Source of the DNA: Ectobacillus funiculus
Lineage (GTDB): Bacteria; Bacillota; Bacilli; Bacillales; Bacillaceae_G
NCBI RefSeq assembly: GCF_004138295.1
Contig: NZ_SCFM01000017.1
Span: 1-64,000 of the forward strand
Length of the DNA stretch: 64,000 nucleotides
Direction of reading: 5' to 3'
Under the pieces are notes generated by a model. The model saw only the letters and a program-made list of their open reading frames with translations. It had not been told where the DNA came from and ran no database searches. Position 1 is the first letter of the stretch, and the number at the start of each line of letters is the position of its first letter. A program made the position numbers and the translations under genes. This document shows, piece after piece, positions 16,282 to 25,279 of the stretch.

Positions 16282-17232
16282 TTAAGACGCTTTTAACTTG
16301 GTCTTTTGCCGCTTGTGAGAAGCAAAGCTATGTAAAATCATCCCCAGCATAACAAGCACCATACCAATGCAAGAAACACTGGATGGCAGCGGCGCAGATA
16401 ACATCAGCATTTCTCCGCCCACAGCAAAGATAATCTCTCCGGATTGTGTCGCTTCAATTGCAGCTAGCTTTCGGACATCTCCCTTTGCTAAGTCTGTTGC
16501 AGCAAAAAATAAAACAGTAGCGATTACACCTGAGCTAATTGCCACAAAAAAGCATTGCAGCACCTGACTACTAGACGGTGCACCGGAGACGCTCCATTCA
16601 TACGCACTTAATAGTAGCCAAACCGGCAGTGTCATAATCGTCATACCGAGCACACGCTCAAATGGCCCTATCCTTCCTTTGCATACCTCCATCATTTTCC
16701 GATTTCCAAGTGGATACGCAAAAGCAGCAATCATGACTGGCACAATACAGCCTAGCGCCTCCTTGATTCCTAATGCTGACGCATGCTCAACCTGCATGAA
16801 CATAACACCTGTAAAAATAATAAGCGACATACTAAATCCCTTTAACGGCATTCGTTCGCGCACCCGTTCTCCATTCACACGCTTATAAAACAAGGGTGTG
16901 AGCAAAATACCAGCAATGATAGTCACTTGCCATGTAGATGCAATAAGCCATCCTGGTCCAAACGAAGCCGCAAAGCAAAGCGGTGCATAAAATAAAACAA
17001 AACCAATAAAGCTCCATATGAACCATTGAAAAGGCTGTTTTTTCATCGTAAGAAACAAGGATGTGAGCTTACCGCGTACCCCTACAATCACTAGAAGGAG
17101 AGGTATCATGAAGAAATAACGCAGTGCTGCGCTCCAAATCCAGCTCCCACCCTCTAAATCCATAGCCCTATTCAGGATAAATGTAAAAGCAAAAAAGAAG
17201 GATGCGAATAGTCCCAATGCAATCGCCTTCAT
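16282..17232 (-). CDS. Multidrug resistance efflux transporter family protein (EmrE/DMT superfamily)
   Basis: This 316-residue protein has ten predicted membrane segments in two EamA-like halves. Early landmarks are SFFFAFTFILNRAMDLEGG and SFGPGWLIASTWQVTIIAG; the C-terminal half has SGVIATVLFFAATDLA and QSGEIIFAVGGE. The pattern fits the putative multidrug-efflux branch of the DMT superfamily. The substrate is unknown. The ATG at 17232 is chosen because AGGAGG lies just upstream and overlaps the alternative ATG at 17247. Confidence 0.82.
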   Translation of the reverse strand: MKAIALGLFASFFFAFTFILNRAMDLEGGSWIWSAALRYFFMIPLLLVIVGVRGKLTSLFLTMKKQPFQWFIWSFIGFVLFYAPLCFAASFGPGWLIASTWQVTIIAGILLTPLFYKRVNGERVRERMPLKGFSMSLIIFTGVMFMQVEHASALGIKEALGCIVPVMIAAFAYPLGNRKMMEVCKGRIGPFERVLGMTIMTLPVWLLLSAYEWSVSGAPSSSQVLQCFFVAISSGVIATVLFFAATDLAKGDVRKLAAIEATQSGEIIFAVGGEMLMLSAPLPSSVSCIGMVLVMLGMILHSFASHKRQKTKLKAS

Positions 17233-17378
17233 GCCTTCCCTCCTCATATTTATTTTTAGCCTTATAAATTATACAAAAAATTTCTGCAACGTAATATAAA
17301 TTTCATTAAAAATGCATTTTCTTCCTAGTGCCAATCTTATATGATAAAAATGGAATTATAGATACTGGAGGATTAGAA

Positions 17379-17849
17379 ATGAAGGAATTCGAAAAGGTTC
17401 CGTACCGTGCAATCACTGTATGGAAACAGCGTGCCGCACTTATGCACGCTATCATTTGGATTGTATTTGGAGTCGGTTTTTTCTATGCGCAGCATTATAA
17501 CATTCCCCTCTTTCCTCTTGCCATCATCGGAGGTTTGCTTCTCATATGGTCTATTTTACAAATAGGAATTTTACCGCGCTTACGCTGGCGATTTCATGGA
17601 TACCGCATCACAGAACAGGATGTTTGGCTATATGATGGCGGCTGGTCACAGAAAACAACGGTTGTTCCCTTATTTCGTGTGCAGCATGTACAGCTTGGGC
17701 AGGATCCATTTTTACGGCGAGCAAATTTAGCTAATGTCGAGCTTGAAACTGCTGCAACAAAGCATCATATTCGCGGTCTTGACTTGTATCAAGCAGAAGA
17801 GCTCCGCGACTTACTTTTGCAGCGTCTAAAGGAGGAAAAACATGTATAA
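17379..17849 (+). CDS. ydbS: YdbS-like bacterial PH domain membrane protein
   Basis: This 156-residue protein has two adjacent membrane helices (about 22-65) and one bacterial PH (bPH2) domain, with RWRFHGYRITEQDVWLYDGG and TTVVPLFRVQHVQLGQDPF. GGAGG lies seven bases before the ATG; the longer frame from 17328 lacks this. It overlaps ydbT by 8 bp. YdbS and YdbT homologues have been linked to resistance against circular bacteriocins in Bacillus. Here the pair simply forms a two-gene operon. Confidence 0.88.
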   Translation: MKEFEKVPYRAITVWKQRAALMHAIIWIVFGVGFFYAQHYNIPLFPLAIIGGLLLIWSILQIGILPRLRWRFHGYRITEQDVWLYDGGWSQKTTVVPLFRVQHVQLGQDPFLRRANLANVELETAATKHHIRGLDLYQAEELRDLLLQRLKEEKHV

Positions 17850-19227
17850 CTACCGCCGCCATCCGCTCGTAATTCCTATGGGGGCAATTCGTTCTCTATG
17901 GGCGGCGATTTTACCGATTCTTTTTTCATTCGGACAAGCCATGCACAAAGGAGAAGGATTTTCATTTCTCACGAACTTTGGCATATTGATCGGCCTTATT
18001 CTCCTTCTCCTCATCTTTGAATTTTTAAAGTGGCGTTCATTTACATATGAATGGAATGACAAAGAAATTCGTATCGCAAGCGGAATATGGACAAAAACAA
18101 AAACAAGCGTTCCTAGAAGTGCTATTACAGCTGTTGACCGCAGTGCTAATCCAATTATGAAATTGTGCGGCCTTGTAACATTGAAGCTAGAAACCGCAGC
18201 TGGCGGCAAAGAGGCAGACGTTATACTTTCTTACATCCCAGATCATTTGGCAGAAGAATGGCTAGAAGAAGAGCAACATTCATACACGGCATATCGTTTT
18301 ACTGGCAAAGAGCTTTTTCTATACGGCGCATCTTCTCCCGCAACGCTTGTTGCCATGGGTGCAGTCATTGGTCTCCTAAGTGACTTTTGGAGTCCAGACC
18401 ACATTCTCGAAAAAAAGGAATGGTGGAAGCATCAAGAGCTCTGGTTATGGATTGCTGGACTAGCTGGGGCTGTGCTGCTTCTTTGGATCATCGCCTCCCT
18501 AGTTGTCGCAAGCAAATATTATGGTTTTACATTAGAACGAAACGAGGGTGTGCTCACAATCTCGAAAGGTCTTTGGAATCGCAGAACAATGCGGATCCGT
18601 GCAGGGCAAATACAAAGTCTCGTACTTATGCAACATCCGCTGCAAGCATTGTTCGGTTATGTGAGCGTACGTGCACATCTTACCTCATCGAGCGATGAAG
18701 ACGGATCATTTGATAATGTTCTCTTTCCTCTCTTAAAGAAACGAGATTTAAACAGCTGGATAACCTACTACACCCCAGAATATACACTCCCTTTAGGAAA
18801 AACACCGCTTCCAAGACAGTTCCAGAGAGCTCCTATTTGGCGTAACATCATCATGACAGCTTGGACATTACTACTGTTCTTTTGGAAGGCATGGACGCTT
18901 TGGATTACCGTCCCGCTTATTTTGATAGCGGCAGGGCTCGGATATCTACAAGGTAAAACTGCTGCATGGGATGTAACAGACTATCATATCGCCTTCACAT
19001 CGCAACGATTTGCGAAATGGACAGCCATTATCCCAATGTCACGCATTCAATGCGTAAAAATATATACAACACCTTTTGGAAGACAGCGCGGCTACAGCAC
19101 CATTGCTGTCCACCATATATCTAGTTTTGTTGGTCATGCTGCTGAGCTTTCATATGTACCAACACCTGTTGCAAAGCGCATTGTATCTTTATATCAAATG
19201 AATAGAAGAAAAAAAGTCATATGTTAA
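17842..19227 (+). CDS. ydbT: YdbT-like protein with three bacterial PH domains
   Basis: This 461-residue membrane protein has paired helices and repeated bPH2 modules: SFTYEWNDKEIRIASGIWTK (about 70-90), YGFTLERNEGVLTISKGLWN (about 225-245) and WDVTDYHIAFTSQRFAKWT (about 375-395), each followed by an SRI/GQIQ-type segment. AAAGGAGG lies within the end of ydbS. A terminator follows. The YdbS/YdbT pair probably forms one membrane complex; its biochemical role is not established. Confidence 0.88.
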   Translation: MYNYRRHPLVIPMGAIRSLWAAILPILFSFGQAMHKGEGFSFLTNFGILIGLILLLLIFEFLKWRSFTYEWNDKEIRIASGIWTKTKTSVPRSAITAVDRSANPIMKLCGLVTLKLETAAGGKEADVILSYIPDHLAEEWLEEEQHSYTAYRFTGKELFLYGASSPATLVAMGAVIGLLSDFWSPDHILEKKEWWKHQELWLWIAGLAGAVLLLWIIASLVVASKYYGFTLERNEGVLTISKGLWNRRTMRIRAGQIQSLVLMQHPLQALFGYVSVRAHLTSSSDEDGSFDNVLFPLLKKRDLNSWITYYTPEYTLPLGKTPLPRQFQRAPIWRNIIMTAWTLLLFFWKAWTLWITVPLILIAAGLGYLQGKTAAWDVTDYHIAFTSQRFAKWTAIIPMSRIQCVKIYTTPFGRQRGYSTIAVHHISSFVGHAAELSYVPTPVAKRIVSLYQMNRRKKVIC

Positions 19228-19241
19228 CACAAAACCATTCT

Positions 19242-19290
19242 TAATATGTCTAAGGTTGAGCTATCATAGCAATCTTAGGCATATTCTATT
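19242..19290 (+). terminator. Terminator of ydbST
   Basis: AATATGTCTAAGGTTG (19243-19258) pairs with CAATCTTAGGCATATT (19270-19285) with two mismatches, followed by CTATTT. Confidence 0.75.
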
Positions 19291-19584
19291 TACACAGTAT
19301 TTGTATCAGAAGTGTGGATATCTGCAGCTTTTCCTATCCATACAGAAGACAAACCTTTGGGCGAAGCTATATTTCATGTTGCTTCCTGCAAAAAAAAAAA
19401 AAGAGGTGACTGTCATATGGACAATTCCCTCTTCCTCAATCAAGCTCCCTGTTCTTTTTTCCCATTATTCTTCTTCAGCCTATATATACACAAGCCCAAT
19501 CAAAAATCGAATAGGCTCCTATCATCCTCCCAATGCATATTCTACATTGTATCTTTTATACTTACATCTGAGGAGGAATACTGT

Positions 19585-19809
19585 ATGCATGAAATTGGAG
19601 AACCGTTTCGCCCATATAACAACGACCATACCGACCACAAAGACCACAAAGACCATAAAGAAGGCGGTAGTAGATTTTCAAAGGAGTTTGCGTTAATTAT
19701 TGTGCTGTTTATTTTATTGATTATTATCGGTGCAACTTGGTGTGGCGGATTTGGCGGTCAAAGCTGCGCTCCTGTATACGGCTACGGCTACGGGCCTTAC
19801 TACTGCTAA
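19585..19809 (+). CDS. YjcZ-family sporulation-type small membrane protein
   Basis: This 74-residue peptide has a His/Asp/Lys-rich N-terminal half with tandem DHKDHKDHKE, a single hydrophobic helix SKEFALIIVLFILLIIIG (about 33-50) and a Gly/Tyr-rich tail ending GYGYGPYYC. The FALIIVLFILLIIIG segment is the hallmark of the YjcZ family of spore-associated peptides. GAGGAGG lies eight bases before the ATG; the upstream open frame from 19312 has no such site. The 357-bp gap before it holds the ydbT terminator, an A-run at 19389-19401 and otherwise nothing recognisable. The N-terminal DHK repeats are unusual and may bind metal. Confidence 0.8.
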   Translation: MHEIGEPFRPYNNDHTDHKDHKDHKEGGSRFSKEFALIIVLFILLIIIGATWCGGFGGQSCAPVYGYGYGPYYC

Positions 19810-19880
19810 ATCACTAGCCTCTCTCTAACAAGCCCTACCCTCTGCTCTTAAAAAAGCTCCTTGTGTTGGAGCTATTGTCT

Positions 19881-19987
19881 AGCGGACACTGCCGCTCCGT
19901 CCCTGAGCAAACCTACCATGCAAAAGACAAAAAATGCTTTGCACACAGGTTGTTCTTCCACAGGAGACGGGGCAAATAATGTCCGCT
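19881..19987. repeat. 107-bp imperfect palindromic element
   Basis: The outer ends AGCGGACA (19881-19888) and TGTCCGCT (19980-19987) are perfectly complementary. Inside them TGCC pairs with GGCA and CCGTC with GACGG, so a long stem with a 55-base loop can form. It is a MITE- or REP-like structure joined on its right to a reverse TAR fragment. No coding potential is seen. A separate AGCTCC/GGAGCT hairpin lies just upstream at 19855-19873. Confidence 0.5.
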
Positions 19988-19993
19988 TTTCTT

Positions 19994-20059
19994 ATTTCAC
20001 TTTAAGAAGGTATAGGTTTCCAGCTAGAAATTCATTCGACGGAATGGGGAATTTTAGTA
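19994..20059 (-). repeat. TAR repeat, terminator-side part, reverse
   Basis: TTTCACTTTAAGAAGGTATA, CCAGCTAGAAATTCATTCGA and GGGGAATTTTAG match the terminator-side half read in reverse. The middle of the element is missing. Confidence 0.7.
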
Positions 20060-20088
20060 AAGAAAACTCGCCGATTGGCTTGCCCATC
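20058..20088 (+). repeat. TAR repeat, hairpin end, forward
   Basis: TAGTAAAGAAAACTCGCCG followed by ATTGGCTTGCCC is the hairpin end in direct orientation. It is fused head-on to the reversed half just before it, so the locus is a rearranged composite of two pieces. Confidence 0.65.
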
Positions 20089-20104
20089 AGCTGAAACACC
20101 GCTA

Positions 20105-21736
20105 CTAGGATTTATTATAAATTGGAAGCATAATTTCCACTTCTGTTCCCTGATTCACTTCACTTTTAAATACAATTCTCCCTTTATGAGACTCTACTAT
20201 TCGATAGCTCACAGTCAACCCGAGACCGGTTCCTTTTTCCTTATAAGAAAAGAACGGCTCCCCAAGATGCTTAATGCGTTGCTCCGGAATTCCGCATCCA
20301 TTATCCCTTACACGTACAAGCACCATATTCTCCTTCGTTCGGCTCAACGCAACTTGAATTTTTGTTGCTCCCGCTTCTACCGAGTTTTTAATAAGGTTAA
20401 TAAACAACTGCTTTAACTGATTTGATTCGCATTCAATCAAAGGCAGATTTTGCTCAGCCTCAATATCAATTTCTGCACTGTATAGGTTGGTCTGTGATTC
20501 AAGAAGTGCTTTTACATCCTCCACGATAGAGATAATATTATCCTTCTTGAAATGCAATGTTTGCGGCTTTGCCAGAACGAGCAGCTCACCGACGATATGG
20601 TTAATCCTATCCAGCTCATTTAACATAATGTTGTAATAATGCGTATGTCCAGCATCTCCCTTTTGCAAAAGCTGTACAAATCCCTTTAACGAAGTAAGCG
20701 GGTTGCGAATTTCATGCGCAACACTTGCGGCTAATTCTCCGACTATGGAAAGCTTTTCTGCACGTCGCAGTCTTTCTTCTGTTTCTTTTATTTTCGTAAC
20801 ATCCTTCGCATATCCAGTAACACCAACAACTTTATTTTCAATAATAATGGGAACGGACGTACATTCAAAACTCATTTTCATGCCGTCCCTTCGCACAATC
20901 TCCAGTTCTTTACCTTTACTGCTTACTCCAGTTGCAATAATTCGTGAAAACTCATCGGTCACTCTTTCTTTATCCTTCTCAGAGATAAACGAAAGAATAG
21001 ATGTTCCAATAACATCCTCCTTTTTATATCCTATCAAGTCTTCAAATATTGGATTCAGGTTCGTAATATTCCCTTGCAGATCAATCATATACACGAGATC
21101 CGGGTTATATTCAAACAGCGATTTATAACGCTGCTCACTTTCTTCTAGCTGCTTCTTCGCTTCCTTGCGCTCTGTAATATCCCGTCCAATTACAACCAGC
21201 CCTTTACGGCTGCCGTCTTCAAAAAACAAAGGAACCTTAATTGTATCAAATACCTTAAAGGTTCCGTCCGGAAGGGGAACACTCTCTTCACAATGTGTTA
21301 ATTCACCCGCTTGCCATGTCTCTTCATCCGATATTTCACAATATTCTAAAGCTTCTTTATAGAAAGACGTATATTGGGCAAGCTCAGAATCCTTTTTCCC
21401 TCGGTAATCTACATGTTCTAAGTGAAACAGTTTCAAGCCGAATTCATTCGCCAGAATCCATCTTCCTTCTCCATCCTTAAAGTTGACAAAATCAACCATT
21501 GCATTAATCAACGTGGATAACCTTTGCTCCTCCTGCCTAACGTGCTGCAGTTTCTCCTCCTTTTTTAATAAAAAATAAATAAAGCCGCCTACTATGGCGA
21601 TGTATATACTCCCTTTTACCCGCTGCCATAATGCAATGTCAAAAGTATCTATATAAGTCTCGAGTAAAGAATCTGTCGCATATAGCCAAATAACACTTAA
21701 AGTTATATATGCGATTAAAACCTTTTTCTTATTCAA
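20105..21736 (-). CDS. PAS-containing sensor histidine kinase, sporulation-kinase type
   Basis: This 543-residue kinase has two N-terminal membrane segments (about 8-22 and 42-60), two PAS domains (about 72-195 and 205-320), a HisKA domain with the phosphoacceptor in VAHEIRNPLTSLKGFVQLL (about 342) and a HATPase domain with NLIKNSVEAGA, DNGCGIPEQ and GTGLGLT. The domain set and H-box resemble Bacillus KinA/KinE-type kinases that feed the Spo0F phosphorelay. No response regulator is adjacent, which fits that role. The start is TTG with AGGGTGAG upstream. The exact signal is unknown. Confidence 0.85.
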   Translation of the reverse strand: MNKKKVLIAYITLSVIWLYATDSLLETYIDTFDIALWQRVKGSIYIAIVGGFIYFLLKKEEKLQHVRQEEQRLSTLINAMVDFVNFKDGEGRWILANEFGLKLFHLEHVDYRGKKDSELAQYTSFYKEALEYCEISDEETWQAGELTHCEESVPLPDGTFKVFDTIKVPLFFEDGSRKGLVVIGRDITERKEAKKQLEESEQRYKSLFEYNPDLVYMIDLQGNITNLNPIFEDLIGYKKEDVIGTSILSFISEKDKERVTDEFSRIIATGVSSKGKELEIVRRDGMKMSFECTSVPIIIENKVVGVTGYAKDVTKIKETEERLRRAEKLSIVGELAASVAHEIRNPLTSLKGFVQLLQKGDAGHTHYYNIMLNELDRINHIVGELLVLAKPQTLHFKKDNIISIVEDVKALLESQTNLYSAEIDIEAEQNLPLIECESNQLKQLFINLIKNSVEAGATKIQVALSRTKENMVLVRVRDNGCGIPEQRIKHLGEPFFSYKEKGTGLGLTVSYRIVESHKGRIVFKSEVNQGTEVEIMLPIYNKS

Positions 21737-21974
21737 TACATTCTCACCCTTTTACGCTATACTTAGCTCCACATTTTTTGATTCTAACGCTCCTATACTA
21801 AATTTACAATGAAAAAGTAATGAATTCTTTTGAATTACTCTCCAAACATTTATATTTCCAAATTTACCTTTGGGTTTTTTCGGAATTCCTTCTAATTTTT
21901 CTCATTTTCCTCGTATGTTCGGAACTATTTGGAAAACAATAAAGGCATAATAAAAGAAATAGGAGGAAAAAACA

Positions 21975-22487
21975 TTGTTGAAATCATTCATTGCTTCACT
22001 TTTTGCTGTCTTCATTTTCACCTTTGTTGCACCTTTTTCATCGCTTGCGGCTGTTCCAGAGGAAGAACTCAGTATCTATTTAGAGGATATTGGGTGGACA
22101 AGAGATATAATGGATATGTACGTGGAGCGCGCATCCCGTGGAACAAAAACATTAGCTTCCTTTGATTCTCTGGATGACCTAGCAGCCTACCTCGGACCAC
22201 TCACAACGGAGGAGCAAGCACTGCAGGCTCTTTTGGATAAATACGGCTATACAAAGGCTGAAGCTAATAATCTGCTTCGTAAATATAACACTTCTGTAGA
22301 TGAGTACACCTTTGTAACTGAATTAGATTTAGATCTTCTTGATATTCTAGCTAAACAACAGCAAACAGAAAATGGAGGACAATTGCCTGATACCGCGGGT
22401 AACTATACACTATATGCCCTATTTGGTATTGCCTTGGCAGCCTTCGGAAGCTTTTTTGTCTATAAGGGGCTTGTTGTAAAAAAATGA
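21975..22487 (+). CDS. Processed acidic surface protein with LPDTA sorting signal
   Basis: This 170-residue exported protein has a signal peptide (to about SLAAVPEE, residue 26), an acidic helical body containing two GW/Y-T-x-E repeats (EDIGWTRDIMDMYVE and DKYGYTKAEANNLLRKY), and a C-terminal LPDTAG signal (residue 138) followed by a membrane helix and KK. LPDTA/LPNTA signals are processed by class D sortases. It starts at TTG with AGGAGG eight bases upstream. The next gene, overlapping by 4 bp, is a class D sortase, making it the obvious enzyme for this protein. Confidence 0.85.
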   Translation: MLKSFIASLFAVFIFTFVAPFSSLAAVPEEELSIYLEDIGWTRDIMDMYVERASRGTKTLASFDSLDDLAAYLGPLTTEEQALQALLDKYGYTKAEANNLLRKYNTSVDEYTFVTELDLDLLDILAKQQQTENGGQLPDTAGNYTLYALFGIALAAFGSFFVYKGLVVKK

Positions 22488-23095
22488 GAAAAATGGCTTT
22501 TTTCACTCTTGGTATCTTGCTTTGTACAATCGGAGGGTATCTTTTATATACGAATGGACAACAATTCACGAAAGGTAACACGCGGTCCCACTATAAACAA
22601 ATACGAGTGCACACATTGCCCACTCTCGATTCTCAGCCTGTCTATCTAAGAGCACCCGCAAAGGGGGAAGTCCTCGGAACATTGGATATTCCTGCCCTGC
22701 ATATGAGTCTACCTATTTATGAAGGGACGGATAAACAAGCGCTGCGAAAAGGTGTTGGCCACTATATAAGAAGTGTTCTGCCCGGCCAGACCGATAACTG
22801 TGTATTATCTGGGCATAATGACAGCGTGTTTCGCCGCTTGGACGAAATACAAAAAGGGGATGATTTTATCATTCAAACAAAGGCTGGCATCTTTACGTAC
22901 CGTGTTACACATATGAAAATTACCGATCGAAACGATAAAACGGTTATTGTGCCAAAACCAAAGGCTTCACTTACCATCACGACATGCTATCCGTTCCGCT
23001 ATATCGGCTACACATCAAAACGATATGTAGTAGAGGCAGCTCTTGTGGCACAGCATGTCCACGGTGATTCGAAGACCTCAAAAGCACCCGCATGA
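22484..23095 (+). CDS. Class D sortase
   Basis: This 203-residue membrane-anchored cysteine transpeptidase has an N-terminal helix (about 3-22), the catalytic His in VLSGHNDSVF (about 109), the Cys in TITTCYPF (about 166) and the Arg in SKRYVVEA (about 178). It lacks the C-terminal membrane segment of class C enzymes. It overlaps the LPDTA-protein gene by ATGA, so both are made together. In Bacillus the class D enzymes anchor a few surface proteins to the wall or process them, often in sporulating cells. Confidence 0.88.
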   Translation: MRKMAFFTLGILLCTIGGYLLYTNGQQFTKGNTRSHYKQIRVHTLPTLDSQPVYLRAPAKGEVLGTLDIPALHMSLPIYEGTDKQALRKGVGHYIRSVLPGQTDNCVLSGHNDSVFRRLDEIQKGDDFIIQTKAGIFTYRVTHMKITDRNDKTVIVPKPKASLTITTCYPFRYIGYTSKRYVVEAALVAQHVHGDSKTSKAPA

Positions 23096-23121
23096 AAGAG
23101 GAAGGGGTCGATACTATACGT

Positions 23122-23167
23122 AAAATAAGCCTTAAGCAATTTGTACATGTGCTCAAGGCTTATTTCT
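23122..23167 (+). terminator. Terminator of the surface protein/sortase operon
   Basis: A 16-bp stem AAATAAGCCTTAAGCA/TGCTCAAGGCTTATTT has a single mismatch. A reverse TAR repeat follows immediately. Confidence 0.85.
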
Positions 23168-23169
23168 CA

Positions 23170-23298
23170 CTGTAGGAAATTATACATTTCCAACTAAAAG
23201 TTATTTACCGTAGTTAAAAGTTTTAGGAATACAGTGTAAGTGCAACTCCCCTTCTGTCTTCGCCTAACGGCTCACCAGTTGGCAAGCTTTCTTTAATT
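23170..23298 (-). repeat. TAR repeat, full length but diverged, reverse
   Basis: CACTGTAGGAAATTATACATT, CCAACTAAAAG, CCGTAGTTAAAAGTTTTAGG, GTGTAAGTGCAACT and TCTGTCTTCGCC are recognisable. It ends with the altered hairpin GCTCACCAGTTGGCAAGC and TTTCTTTA. Confidence 0.75.
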
Positions 23299-23301
23299 CG
23301 C

Positions 23302-25260
23302 TTATTCGATCGACTTAACATATCCAGCAATAGCCTTTATTTCCTGGGGGGATAGCGTATCCCGCTCTGGATATTGATGCTTCTCAATTGCTTCCTCAAC
23401 CGTTTTCGCGCTTCCATCATGTAAGTAAGGCGCAGTCGCCCATACCCCCCTTAAGGTTGGCGGATCAAACTGGCCGGATGAACGCGGGTTCGTATAATCA
23501 GCTCTTGCATCTCCATTTGAATCCTTATCCAGTGGATTGGCAGTACCGATATTATATAAGAATTGCGTATTGCTTGTCGTTAACGTTCCCTTTCCATCAA
23601 CCGCCTGCGTACTCGATGTAAAATACTCCCCTCCGTGACAGCTCAGGCAATTGGCTTTCCCCTGAAACAGCTCTTCCCCTTGCTTTGCTGTCGAAGTAAG
23701 CTCTCCGTGTGCATCACGGTAAGGACTTTTCGGGACAGGAAACGAGGTTGGTTCATTTAAATAGGCAAGCAATGCATCATACATATGCTGGACATCTGGC
23801 GAAATCGGCTTACTTGGGTCAACATCCATCATGCCGCCCATCTCATTCTGCACTGTATGGATATAATCTGTAAAATCATCTCGTGAGCCATCCCACATGA
23901 ACAAGCCGGTTTTCGTTGCCAAAATATTGCTTGGCACGTTACGTGGTCCTTTTGCGCTCATAAGTGTTAACGAATTAATATCACCATCGCTATGGCATGA
24001 CGCACAGCTCATCCAATTGTTTCCGGTAATTTCGTCGGCAAACTCATCGCTGTTCGCGCTATAAAAAATTGTTTTTCCTTCTCTCACAAGCGAGGAAAGC
24101 GAATCTTTGGCAATTAATTTTATCTTTGTATCTGTAGTTTTCACCTTGGCATAAGAGGATTCATCATTGGCTTGCAAAACAGCTAAATCATGACTCATCG
24201 CATTATGAACAAGAAGCTCTCCGCTTTCCTTCAAAAATACGAGTCCTCGCGGATTATTTCCAGGAATGCGTCTCACAACTTGGGAAGCCTTCCCTCCGCG
24301 CGCAAGATCAAATACGACAATATCTTCGCTTCCTGACATCACAACAAATGCTTTCGTTCCCTTTGAGTTGAAGGCCACATCATAAGGATTGGACACAATC
24401 ATCGTATTGTTTTGATTGTCCTTCACGTTCATCTCCTCGAAGAGTTCCTTTCGCTGTTCGACGATTTCTTCGTCCTTCTCCATATCAATCACCGAAACAG
24501 CAGGAAAAATTGTTTCTTCAAAATGAATAACTGTATCTGTATTTGTCACTAAGTGCATAACCCAAGCTGTTTTTCCATCAGGCGCAATGACAAACTGCTC
24601 AATTGTATTTGGGGTCCCTTGGCTTTTTTTCCGATCTTCTTTATCGGGCGAAGCTGCAAGTGTAATTGTTTTTTGCACCTTATTTGTTTCTGTATCTACA
24701 ACGCTGATAGTTCCATCCAAATAGTGCGGTACGTATAATTTTGTGCCATCAGCGGTAAGCGCTAATGTTCTAGGTCGATCTCCTATCTGAATAGAAGCTG
24801 TTTGCTTTTTTTTCTGTATATCAATGACAGAGACTGTTCCCGAGCGGAAATTGGCTACATATAGCTGCGTTCCATCTTGGCTTGTTACAAGCCCAAACGG
24901 TTCCTGCTCCGTCTTAATATGACTTACGACTTTGTTCTCTTTTAAAGAAACTATATCAATACGATTATCATACATACACGATACATATAAATACGCCTCG
25001 TCTGGGCTTAATGTCAGCTGGCGCGGTTCTTGACCGACTTTAATTTCTTTTTCCACCTTCTTAGAGGCAGTATTTACAATTGAAATGGTATTCACGTCAA
25101 TATTTGCAATGTACGCCCATTTCCCATCCTTGCTCGTAACAATATTATCGCTATGAACTGCTGCATCCCTTATAACCTTATCTTTTGATGTAGCCATGCT
25201 ACAACCTGCAAACGCTCCTATACAAAGGAGCGTCAGCAGGAAAAGAAAGAGCTTTTTCAT
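23302..25260 (-). CDS. Di-heme cytochrome c peroxidase-like lipoprotein with N-terminal YVTN beta-propeller
   Basis: This 652-residue lipoprotein has a signal peptide ending in FAGC (about residue 20). A beta-propeller follows (about 40-380) with repeated blades such as YLYVSCMYDNRIDIVS, LYVANFRSGTVSVID and LYVPHYLDGTISVVD. The C-terminal di-heme MauG/cytochrome c peroxidase-type domain has CASCH (about 420) and CLSCH (about 539), plus PTLRGVWATAPYLHDGS. It acts outside the membrane and needs the cytochrome c maturation system. It lies 16 bp downstream of a large lipoprotein gene with a Fur box. MauG-type enzymes oxidise protein side chains; whether this one acts on peroxide or on a partner protein is not known. 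Confidence 0.88.
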   Translation of the reverse strand: MKKLFLFLLTLLCIGAFAGCSMATSKDKVIRDAAVHSDNIVTSKDGKWAYIANIDVNTISIVNTASKKVEKEIKVGQEPRQLTLSPDEAYLYVSCMYDNRIDIVSLKENKVVSHIKTEQEPFGLVTSQDGTQLYVANFRSGTVSVIDIQKKKQTASIQIGDRPRTLALTADGTKLYVPHYLDGTISVVDTETNKVQKTITLAASPDKEDRKKSQGTPNTIEQFVIAPDGKTAWVMHLVTNTDTVIHFEETIFPAVSVIDMEKDEEIVEQRKELFEEMNVKDNQNNTMIVSNPYDVAFNSKGTKAFVVMSGSEDIVVFDLARGGKASQVVRRIPGNNPRGLVFLKESGELLVHNAMSHDLAVLQANDESSYAKVKTTDTKIKLIAKDSLSSLVREGKTIFYSANSDEFADEITGNNWMSCASCHSDGDINSLTLMSAKGPRNVPSNILATKTGLFMWDGSRDDFTDYIHTVQNEMGGMMDVDPSKPISPDVQHMYDALLAYLNEPTSFPVPKSPYRDAHGELTSTAKQGEELFQGKANCLSCHGGEYFTSSTQAVDGKGTLTTSNTQFLYNIGTANPLDKDSNGDARADYTNPRSSGQFDPPTLRGVWATAPYLHDGSAKTVEEAIEKHQYPERDTLSPQEIKAIAGYVKSIE

Positions 25261-25279
25261 CACTTAACCCTTCTTTTCA

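Noticed and set aside
19312-19584. An N-terminal extension of the YjcZ-like peptide
   Set aside because: The open frame continues upstream, but the only good ribosome binding site is GAGGAGG before 19585, and the family starts close to the helix.
20703-21128. A 141-codon plus-strand frame
   Set aside because: Lies wholly antisense within the PAS histidine kinase; composition and position are those of a shadow frame.
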